A stretch of DNA of 13,662 bases from the NCBI GenBank assembly GCA_035545895.1, contig DASZXJ010000112.1, positions 1 through 13,662 of the forward strand, in the 5' to 3' direction. The first letter of the stretch is position 1; every line of letters begins with the position of its first letter. The DNA comes from DASZXJ01 sp035545895 (lineage in GTDB: Bacteria; Planctomycetota; Phycisphaerae; Tepidisphaerales; Tepidisphaeraceae). The translations under genes and the position numbers were made by a program. Below are positions 7,185 to 13,662 of this stretch, piece by piece. The notes under the pieces were generated by a model that worked only from the letters and a program-made list of their open reading frames with translations, made no database searches and was not told where the DNA came from.

Positions 7185-10100
7185 ATGAAAACTGGCAGGG
7201 TCAAGGAAAACAGAGGTGCAATCCCCGTTTTTGCCGAGGCATTGGAGTCGCGTCGATTGTTGACGACCCTGCCGTCGGGGTTTCTTGAAACGCGGCTGGC
7301 ACAGGGATTGGAAAGCGTCACCGCAATGACGCTCGCGCCGGACGGCCGCGTTTTCGTCTCGCAGCAAAATGGTGTGATTCGCGTTATCAAGGACGGCCAG
7401 CTTCTGGATCAGCCGTTTGCATCGCTTTCGGTGGGGCTGAATCTTGAGCTTGGATTGCACAGTCTCGCGTTTGATCCGAACTTCGCCGCCAATCACTACA
7501 TATTCGCATTCCTCACCACGCCGGACCTGCAAAACGTGATTGTGCGCCTGACCGCCGACGGCGACGCCATGGTGCCGGGCAGCCAGACGACCATTTTTTC
7601 GCTCGACGCGTTGTATACATCGATCTTCCACCAGGGCGGGGCAATGAAGTTCATGCCCGATGGCACGTTGCTGATCAGCAACGGCGACGAGGGAAATGCC
7701 TACCAGGCGCAGCTGCTTGGCTCATTTTCGGGCAAGATGATTCGGATCAATACGGATGGGTCGATTCCGACGGACAATCCATTTTACAATCTGCTGAGTG
7801 GCGACCTCCGATCGATCTGGGCGCTGGGATTGCGCAATCCGTATACGTTCGACATCCAACCCGGGACGGGGCGAATCTTAATTTCCGATGTCGGTGAAAA
7901 CACGTGGGAGGAAATCAACGAAGCCGCGCCGGGCGCCAATTTCGGCTGGGCAACCACCGAGGGCAACTTTGATCCGCAAGCCTATCCTGATTTCACGAAC
8001 CCGCTGTACGTCTATCCGCACGTGCCGACGGGCGGGGCCATCACCGGCGGGGCGTTTTACAACCCGGCCGATCCGTCGTTTGGATCGCAATACGTCGGCG
8101 ATTACTTCTTCTGCGATTTTGTCAGCGGCTGGATTAAAGCGCTCGATTTCAGCGGTCCCGCGCCGCAGGCGGTCGATTTCGCCACCGGAATCAGCGGCCC
8201 GCAATTCACCACCGTCGGGCCCGATGGAAGTTTGTATTACCTGGAATACAACACCGGATCGGTCTGGCGCGTGCAACTCGCCGAGGGGTTGCTTCCTGCG
8301 ATATCCAATCCGCCAGAAGATAAAACGGTTTCACTCGATGAGCCGGCAACATTTAACGTAACCGCTTCGGGGCCGGACATCACTTATCAATGGCAACGCG
8401 ACGATCAGGACATCGACGGAGCAACCGATCCGGCCTACACCCTGGTTTCCCCGGCCATCGAAGATGATGGCGCGCAGTTCCGTTGTGTCATCACCAATCA
8501 ATATGGAACGATCACTTCAGACCCAGCCACGCTGACCGTATTAAACAACCACCTGCCTTCAGCAACGATCCTGACTCCGGCGGATGGCTCGACCTACATC
8601 GCCGGCGACACAATCGACTTTTCCGGCGAAGCACTCGATGCAGAAGACGGGGCGCTGGGCGCGGCTGCATTTACCTGGAAAGTCGAGTTTCATCACCACA
8701 CGCACATTCACCCGTTCATTCCCGATACATCGGGAATCAGCAGCGGCTCGTTCATCATTCCGACCAATGGCGAGACCGATTCGGATGTGTGGTACCGGAT
8801 TATCCTGACCGTGCAGGACTCGGCCGGCGGAACCCGGACGGTATTTCGCGATATCACACCGATTACTTCGCAGGTGACGCTATCGAGCAATGTGCCCGGC
8901 CTGCAGATCAGCATTGATAGCCAGCCGCAGGACACGCCCTATACGTTTACCGGAGTGGCTGGAATCATCCGGGCGATTTCCGCGCCGGCGTCGCAAGTCA
9001 TCGGTGGGCAGGAATACGATTTTATCGGCTGGTCGGATGGTGGGGCGGCGACGCATGACATCTCAACGCCGGCTTCGAATGCCAATCTGGTCGCCACTTA
9101 TGTTGATGTGACAGCGCCCACCGTCAGCCAGTGGACCTTTGGCTGGGATGATCCGATTCATCCGCAGTCCATCAGCGCGCAGTTCAGCGAGGAGGTGAGC
9201 GGAATCGATTCGGTGGATGATATTTCGATCATCAATGCGGATACGTTGCAGGCGATTCATCCGGTTTCGTTCAGTTACGATCATGATACACACATCGCGC
9301 TATTCATCATGCCGGCATTGATCGATGCGAATTATTCCGTAACGCTGCCAGCCGGAGCGGTGCAGGATGGTTCGGGCAATTTGTTGGAAGAAGCATCGAC
9401 ATACGGGTTCTTTGTGCTGGGTGGAGATGCCAATCATGATCGCGCGGTCGATTTGCTTGACATGATGGCGCTATCGCCGAATTGGTTCAGCAGCGGCGCG
9501 ACCTTTTCACAGGGCGATTTTAATTACGATGGGTCGGTCAACGCGAAAGACTTGAGCATCATTGCCAGAAATTACCAGCAGCATCTTGATCCGCCCCAGG
9601 TGATTGGCGCGGTGAGCTGGGACGGCGGCGGCGATGGAACAAGCTGGACCGATCCGCTGAACTGGTCAAACGATCAATTGCCCGCCGCGACTGATATCGT
9701 CACCATTGCATCGGGCGGCGGCGTGACACTTTCAGGTTCCCAGGCCCAGGTGAAGGAACTTCATAGTTCCGTTCCGCTGTCGCTCGATCATGCAACACTC
9801 ACAGTCGGCGGTGATGTCACTTTGGACGCTGACACCTCTTTGCAAGCGACCACTCTCAACATCGACGGCGACCTGACGCTCAACGCGACGCTGTTGCTCA
9901 ATAACGGCTACAGCAATCCCGCCAGCCGATTGGAATTCTTCGGCTCCAGGAACCGCAACATCAAAGGCGCGGGCACGATCAATTCGCAGACCGATGACAA
10001 CCTCAGTTCCATCACCAATTCCACCCATGATCCCACCGGCGAGCCGGGCCTGAGCCTGATCATCGGCAGCGGCATTCATATCATGGGTAACGATTTGCAG

Positions 10101-11033
10101 ATGAACTCAACCGTGGCGGGTGGAACGATTGTCAACAACGGCACGATCAATCTGGGGAGCGATCACACACTTAACATCAGCGGCGATTTCTCGCAGACAT
10201 CTGCGGGCACGATCAACACGGTGTTGGCCGGCACAAACGCGGGAACCGAATTTGGCCAAATCGTCGTTTCAGGCAATGCGTCGATCGATGGAACGCTTTC
10301 GGTCGCGTTGGCGCCAACGTACGATCCGGATGACACGGTCAATTTCCCAATCATTGTTGCAGCAGCAGTCAGCGGAACATTCGCGACCTTCACCGGTGGC
10401 CCAACCCCATCAGGCAGATCATTGCAGATGCAGTACACCGCTGCGCAGGCAATCGTGGATGTCGCGCCTGTCCTTGCGGCACCGATGGTCGTCGCGCCCA
10501 TGGACGTGCCACCCGCACAATATCTAAGCGACTTGACGCCTGTATCGGCCGTCAACGGTTTCGGATCGTTCGAAAAAGATCACAGCAACGGCGGCAACCA
10601 CGGCAACGATGGCAAAGCCATCACGCTCAACGGCAAATCTTATGCAAAGGGACTCGGCGTTCATGCGGGTTCAACAATCATTTACAATCTCAACGGTCAA
10701 TCCGCGCAATTCACCAGTGACATCGGCGTGGATGATGAAGCGGGCAACAAAGGGTCCGTTACATTTCAGGTCCTTGCCGACAACAAAAAGATATACGACA
10801 GCGGCAGGATGACCGGCAGCAGCGCGACCAAGTCGCTCAATCTCGATGTTTCAGGCAAAAAGCAATTGAAGCTGGTTGTGACCGATTCCGGCAACGGCAA
10901 GGATTTCGATCACGCCGACTGGGCGGGGGCGAGATTGATCAATCCGCCACAACCGAGTTTCAATACCGCTGTTCCAGTCACTGCGTCTCACGCAAAGAAA
11001 ATCACCGATCTCATTTCAACACTCAACAGTTAG
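7185..11033 (+). CDS. LEPR-XLL sugar-dehydrogenase-like beta-propeller with dockerin-like, beta-helix-like and NPCBM domains
   Basis: A 1282-residue mosaic. Tag at 18-27 (EALESRRLLT). A glucose/sorbosone dehydrogenase-type six-bladed propeller spans about 30-366, with HSLAFDPNF, HQGG (H149), LRNPYTFDIQPGTGRI (R217) and DVGENTWEEINE. In soluble PQQ glucose dehydrogenase the matching His is the catalytic base and the RNP arginine contacts PQQ, so cofactor use is possible, though many relatives have no shown activity. Then an Ig-like domain (370-454), a PKD-like domain with a histidine cluster (FHHHTHIHPF, H503-H509), a GWSDGG-type repeat domain (561-645), an Ig-like domain (645-742), a dockerin-like module (745-800), a beta-helix/autotransporter-like segment beginning WDGGGDGTSW (810-1095), NPCBM (1113-1252), and a tail ending KITDLISTLNS. 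The dockerin is internal, as if a protein ending like the sedolisin gained beta-helix and NPCBM modules. It has two cysteines, C310 and C434. The start is the only ATG before the tag. Confidence 0.9.
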   Translation: MKTGRVKENRGAIPVFAEALESRRLLTTLPSGFLETRLAQGLESVTAMTLAPDGRVFVSQQNGVIRVIKDGQLLDQPFASLSVGLNLELGLHSLAFDPNFAANHYIFAFLTTPDLQNVIVRLTADGDAMVPGSQTTIFSLDALYTSIFHQGGAMKFMPDGTLLISNGDEGNAYQAQLLGSFSGKMIRINTDGSIPTDNPFYNLLSGDLRSIWALGLRNPYTFDIQPGTGRILISDVGENTWEEINEAAPGANFGWATTEGNFDPQAYPDFTNPLYVYPHVPTGGAITGGAFYNPADPSFGSQYVGDYFFCDFVSGWIKALDFSGPAPQAVDFATGISGPQFTTVGPDGSLYYLEYNTGSVWRVQLAEGLLPAISNPPEDKTVSLDEPATFNVTASGPDITYQWQRDDQDIDGATDPAYTLVSPAIEDDGAQFRCVITNQYGTITSDPATLTVLNNHLPSATILTPADGSTYIAGDTIDFSGEALDAEDGALGAAAFTWKVEFHHHTHIHPFIPDTSGISSGSFIIPTNGETDSDVWYRIILTVQDSAGGTRTVFRDITPITSQVTLSSNVPGLQISIDSQPQDTPYTFTGVAGIIRAISAPASQVIGGQEYDFIGWSDGGAATHDISTPASNANLVATYVDVTAPTVSQWTFGWDDPIHPQSISAQFSEEVSGIDSVDDISIINADTLQAIHPVSFSYDHDTHIALFIMPALIDANYSVTLPAGAVQDGSGNLLEEASTYGFFVLGGDANHDRAVDLLDMMALSPNWFSSGATFSQGDFNYDGSVNAKDLSIIARNYQQHLDPPQVIGAVSWDGGGDGTSWTDPLNWSNDQLPAATDIVTIASGGGVTLSGSQAQVKELHSSVPLSLDHATLTVGGDVTLDADTSLQATTLNIDGDLTLNATLLLNNGYSNPASRLEFFGSRNRNIKGAGTINSQTDDNLSSITNSTHDPTGEPGLSLIIGSGIHIMGNDLQMNSTVAGGTIVNNGTINLGSDHTLNISGDFSQTSAGTINTVLAGTNAGTEFGQIVVSGNASIDGTLSVALAPTYDPDDTVNFPIIVAAAVSGTFATFTGGPTPSGRSLQMQYTAAQAIVDVAPVLAAPMVVAPMDVPPAQYLSDLTPVSAVNGFGSFEKDHSNGGNHGNDGKAITLNGKSYAKGLGVHAGSTIIYNLNGQSAQFTSDIGVDDEAGNKGSVTFQVLADNKKIYDSGRMTGSSATKSLNLDVSGKKQLKLVVTDSGNGKDFDHADWAGARLINPPQPSFNTAVPVTASHAKKITDLISTLNS
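9417..9584 (+). repeat. dockerin-like module, copy 3 (sugar-dehydrogenase-like gene)
   Basis: The first calcium loop has D748, N750, D752, D756 and D759; the second has D778, N780, D782, N786 and D789. The Ig-like domain in front and the GFFVLGGDANHD junction match the sedolisin gene, so the Ig plus dockerin pair appears to have been duplicated as a unit. Confidence 0.85.
10521..10940 (+). repeat. NPCBM-coding segment, copy 2
   Basis: This encodes 140 residues homologous to those encoded at 4495-4917, with the same YLSDLTP entry and the same DFDHADWA exit. In both genes it is preceded by an Ala/Pro-rich linker and followed by a 27-32-residue tail with a matching last eleven residues. Confidence 0.85.
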
Positions 11034-11181
11034 GCAGTTTCGAGAAGTTGGGGAAGCTGTTTCGAAAATACCGCGCACGCCCAATCTCGGATTTACGCAA
11101 TTTTTGTGTTCTGCAATCGGTTTCCACCCATAGGTGATTCACGTAATCTGCGTTTTGAAACGAAGTTAGCGCGTTTTTCGC

Positions 11182-11211
11182 TTGAGTTGAACCATATCAA
11201 CGCGGTATCAC
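11182..11211 (+). promoter_or_regulatory. weak promoter candidate for the PQQ-repeat gene
   Basis: TTGAGT (11182-11187) and TATCAC (11206-11211) match -35 and -10 boxes at four of six positions each, with an 18-bp spacer. The spacer overlaps a short inverted repeat, GTTGA (11186-11190) with TCAAC (11197-11201). The rest of the 274-bp gap from 11034 shows only a weak TTTCGA...TCGAAA inverted repeat (11038-11067) and no gene. Confidence 0.15.
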
Positions 11212-11235
11212 ACGTACCCCAATCGAGCGGCCGCT

Positions 11236-11262
11236 TGCTTCAATGGTTGAAGTAATGAAGCA
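11236..11262 (+). promoter_or_regulatory. competing hairpins in the leader of the PQQ-repeat gene
   Basis: TGCTTCA (11236-11242) pairs perfectly with TGAAGCA (11256-11262). The overlapping CTTCAA (11238-11243) pairs with TTGAAG (11247-11252) around a TGG loop. The two share the same 5' arm and cannot coexist. They lie 46-72 bases before the start codon, downstream of the weak promoter candidate. Confidence 0.4.
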
Positions 11263-11274
11263 GGGAGAATTTGT

Positions 11275-11296
11275 AAAGCCCGACGGCTTTGTGGAG
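11275..11296 (+). promoter_or_regulatory. hairpin plus Shine-Dalgarno before the PQQ-repeat gene
   Basis: AAAGCC (11275-11280) pairs with GGCTTT (11285-11290) around CGAC. GGAG follows at 11293-11296, eleven bases before the ATG at 11308, a slightly long spacing. The hairpin ends two bases before the GGAG, so it could affect ribosome access. TTGTAAAGCCC (11272-11282) is the reverse complement of GGGCTTTACAA at 184-194 in the first gene's leader. Confidence 0.45.
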
Positions 11297-11307
11297 ACAT
11301 TTGTATC

Positions 11308-13662
11308 ATGGGAAGAGAAGGCATTTCAAAGCGCCGCGCGAAGCGCTGCGCCAGGGTTCTGTTCGAAGCGGTTGAATCCCGCCTCTTGATGACGGACGTG
11401 CTGTCGTATCATGGCGGAGACCTGACCAGCGTCGGCGTCAATTCCAATGAAGTCCTGCTGACCCCCGGAAACGTTACCGTTTCCAGCTTCGGCAAGCAGT
11501 TCACCACTGATGTTCGTGATACGCCCAATTTGCAGGGAATTCCTTCTTCGACTCTGAACAGCACGATTGATTACACGTCTCCCAATGGCCAGGTCTATGC
11601 CCAGCCGCTGGTGAAGCAGAACGTGAATATCACGACCGGCGCGTTTCAGGGCGTGCATGATGTGGTCTTTGTCGCCACCGCGATGGACAGCCTTTATGCC
11701 ATCGACGCCAATGGGGGAACGGTCCTGTGGAAGGATTCGTTCATCTACAATGCCTCGGGCAATCCCAACCCGCTGAATGCAAATCTTGCTCCGGGCATCA
11801 CCGCGGCCCCGGGTGGATTCGGCACGGAAACCAACAGCCAGGATATTTCTCCGTGGATCGGAATCATCGCCACGCCGGTGATCGATCCGGTTGGCGGGTT
11901 CATTTATCTCACCGCAAAAACTCGCGAGACTCAGAACAACGATCAGACGCACCCGCATTACGTTTATCGCCTGCACAAGATCAACATCTCCAACGGCGCG
12001 GACACCAGCGTGGTGATCGGCGATACCACGCTGAATTATACCAATCCGAGCAGCCCGACCTACACATACAACAGCGGCCCTTATGTGCTGGGCACCGGTG
12101 ATGGCGCGATTACGGTGAATGGTCAGTCGCGCATTTATTTCAATGCGGTTCGCCAGATGAATCGCCCGGGTCTGACGCTTTACAACGGACGCATTTACAC
12201 CGAATGGGCCAGCCACGGCGACAACCAGCCTTATCATGGATGGGTCATCACGTTTGATGCAAACACACTGGCGACCAATGGTGTGTTCAACACCACGCCA
12301 AACGGCTCAGAAGGCGAAGGCGGCATCTGGCAGGGAGGCGGCATCGGCGCGATCGACTCCGACGGATACCTTTACGTCGAAACCGGCAACGGAAAATTCG
12401 ACGGTTCCAACGGCACGAACCATGCCGGCGCCATCACCGGGCTGGATGCCAATGGATTCCCCATCAACGGAAACTACGGCGACACATTCCTGAAGATTGC
12501 CCTGGACCCAACGACCAGCGAAGGCAATCAGGGCACGAACAAAAATGGCTGGGGATTGAAGGTCGTCGATTACTTCTCGCCATACAACAACGTCGATCTC
12601 GATTCGGCCGACCGCGATCTTGGATCGGGCGGACCGATGATCCTGCCCGATTCGGCGGGCAGCGCTGCACACCCTCACTTGCTCGTAGGCGCGGGCAAGG
12701 AGGGCAAAATCTATCTGATCGATCGCGACAACATGGGCAAATTCGGCAACACCGACAACGTCGTGCAGACGGTCGGCGGCGCGATCAACGGCTCGCTGGA
12801 CACACCCGCCTATTTCAATGGCCGGCTTTATTACACCGCGGGGTATGGCGGCACGGGCAGGAGCTGGCAGCTTACCAATGCGCAGATCAGCACCGCAAGC
12901 GGTGTGCAAAACACGCCGGACAGTTTCGCATTCCCCGGCACCTCGCCGGTCATTAGCGCCAACGGTACGTTGAATGGTGTTGCCTGGATGGTGGACAAGG
13001 GCGGGCAGCTCCGCGCTTACGATGCAGCCGACATCAGCCACGAGCTATGGAACAGCAGCCAGAACTCGGCGCGCGACTCGCTGGGCACGGCGGTGAAGTT
13101 CACGGTCGCCACTCCGGTGAACGGCCGGGTGTATGTCGGCACGGCTGGATTTTTGCTCTCGTACGGCCCGCCTATTCCACCGACGTCGGCGCCCATCGCA
13201 CCGACGAATCTCTCCGCCATCGCGCTGGGCGCAGCCACAATTCAATTGAGCTGGTCGGACAATTCGACCAACGAAGACGGCTTTTCCATCGAACGTTCCA
13301 GCGATGGAATTAATTTTACGGTGGTTGGCGCAGCGGGTGTGAATCAAAATACCTTTCTGGATTCGGCCCTCTCGTCGCAAAGCAAATATTATTATCGCGT
13401 GCGTGCGTACAATTCGTTCAACACGCTGAGCTATTCCATTTACACAAACGATGCCAACGCCACGACACTGGCGGTCGGAACGCAGGTGCCGATCGACAAA
13501 TACAATTTTGACGAGGGCGCGGGCGGATCGACTTCCGATGCGATCAGCGGCAACAACGGCACGTTGGCTGGGGGCACCCCGCCGACCTGGGTTCCCGGCA
13601 AGGTGGGCAGCAACGCGCTCTCGTTCAGCGGCACGGGCGCTTACAACAAGACCAATCAATCG
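11308..13662 (+). CDS. LEPR-XLL PQQ-repeat beta-propeller with FnIII and LamG-like domains (3' end beyond window)
   Basis: The frame is open for 785 codons from ATG 11308 to the last base with no stop, so the gene is truncated by the window edge. The tag is at 19-29 (FEAVESRLLMT), preceded by a basic stretch (KRRAKRCAR). The region about 90-620 is a PQQ-like beta-propeller. Blade motifs include FVATAMDSLYAIDANGG with LW (121-141), GRIYTEW (from 294), GGIWQGG with TGNGKFD (from 339), LLVGAGKEGKIYLIDRD (from 459), GRLYYTAG (from 505) and GRVYVGTAGFLLSYG (606-620). A fibronectin type III domain follows (about 632-722), then the start of a LamG/concanavalin-like domain (YNFDEGAG, from 732). Such propellers either bind PQQ or act as binding scaffolds; no cofactor residue can be assigned by eye. 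The only cysteine seen is C14, in the tag region. The start is supported by GGAG upstream and by the tag position (glutamate at residue 23). By analogy a dockerin-like C-terminus may follow outside the window. Confidence 0.88.
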   Translation, partial: MGREGISKRRAKRCARVLFEAVESRLLMTDVLSYHGGDLTSVGVNSNEVLLTPGNVTVSSFGKQFTTDVRDTPNLQGIPSSTLNSTIDYTSPNGQVYAQPLVKQNVNITTGAFQGVHDVVFVATAMDSLYAIDANGGTVLWKDSFIYNASGNPNPLNANLAPGITAAPGGFGTETNSQDISPWIGIIATPVIDPVGGFIYLTAKTRETQNNDQTHPHYVYRLHKINISNGADTSVVIGDTTLNYTNPSSPTYTYNSGPYVLGTGDGAITVNGQSRIYFNAVRQMNRPGLTLYNGRIYTEWASHGDNQPYHGWVITFDANTLATNGVFNTTPNGSEGEGGIWQGGGIGAIDSDGYLYVETGNGKFDGSNGTNHAGAITGLDANGFPINGNYGDTFLKIALDPTTSEGNQGTNKNGWGLKVVDYFSPYNNVDLDSADRDLGSGGPMILPDSAGSAAHPHLLVGAGKEGKIYLIDRDNMGKFGNTDNVVQTVGGAINGSLDTPAYFNGRLYYTAGYGGTGRSWQLTNAQISTASGVQNTPDSFAFPGTSPVISANGTLNGVAWMVDKGGQLRAYDAADISHELWNSSQNSARDSLGTAVKFTVATPVNGRVYVGTAGFLLSYGPPIPPTSAPIAPTNLSAIALGAATIQLSWSDNSTNEDGFSIERSSDGINFTVVGAAGVNQNTFLDSALSSQSKYYYRVRAYNSFNTLSYSIYTNDANATTLAVGTQVPIDKYNFDEGAGGSTSDAISGNNGTLAGGTPPTWVPGKVGSNALSFSGTGAYNKTNQS

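Noticed and set aside
11226..11235. Perfect palindrome AGCGGCCGCT
   Set aside because: Ten bases with no loop, no second copy seen, and no relation to promoter or start signals; expected by chance in GC-rich sequence.
11326..12237. Long open frame on the minus strand (303 codons) opposite the PQQ-repeat gene
   Set aside because: The plus strand codes for a clear LEPR-XLL propeller over the same bases. The minus-strand product has no recognisable domain and is rich in Arg, Ala and Ile, as expected for a shadow of GC-rich coding sequence. The same applies to the minus frames at 398-988, 2854-3642, 5169-6011 and 12307-13041.
1..13662. CRISPR array, tRNA/rRNA genes, insertion sequence, toxin-antitoxin or phage genes
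   Set aside because: No regularly spaced repeats, cloverleaf or rRNA signatures, transposase motifs or terminal inverted repeats were seen on either strand by reading; no covariance-model search was possible.

Overview
The window reads as a piece of a Planctomycetota chromosome, probably the class Phycisphaerae. The evidence is five successive plus-strand genes whose products all begin with the LEPR-XLL motif ([VF]xE[SA][LV]E[SP]RxL[LM][ST]) about 20 residues from the start, followed by large modular extracellular-type domains. Three of them also carry the planctomycete type of dockerin-like module (GGDANxDxxVDLxDM, then GDFNYDGxV). The taxon is inferred from protein style only; no rRNA or housekeeping marker is present.

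Layout. Bases 1-268 are non-coding: a T8-G11 homopolymer run, a possible promoter, and a leader with two overlapping hairpins. Gene A (269-1033) is a small LEPR-XLL protein with RTX-like GGxGxDD repeats. Gene B (1252-5016) is a 1254-residue mosaic: CARDB-like, an M23 metallopeptidase with the full set of active-site residues, choice-of-anchor-D-like, Calx-beta, SdrD_B-like, dockerin-like, NPCBM, and a short C-terminal tail. Gene C (5151-7139) is an S53 (sedolisin) peptidase without a large propeptide, followed by Ig-like domains and a C-terminal dockerin-like module. Gene D (7185-11033) is a glucose/sorbosone-dehydrogenase-type beta-propeller with Ig/PKD-like domains, an internal dockerin-like module, a beta-helix-like segment, NPCBM, and the same C-terminal tail as gene B. 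Gene E (11308 to the window end, still open) is a PQQ-repeat beta-propeller with a fibronectin type III domain and the beginning of a LamG-like domain.

How the genes fit together. The set looks like a surface or secreted kit: two peptidases of different classes, two propellers of quinoprotein type, carbohydrate-binding modules, and calcium-binding dockerin/RTX repeats, all bearing the same N-terminal address tag and no ordinary Sec signal peptide. Genes C and D are 45 bp apart and may be co-transcribed. The other gaps are 134-274 bp and hold promoter-like or hairpin sequences, so most genes probably have their own control. No transporter, sortase, cohesin, regulator, RNA gene, mobile element or CRISPR array was seen.

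Most worth following up: the shared N-terminal tag with no Sec h-region, cysteines confined to that tag in genes B, C and E, a gap-free C-terminal motif shared by genes B and D, and related hairpin sequences in the leaders of genes A and E.
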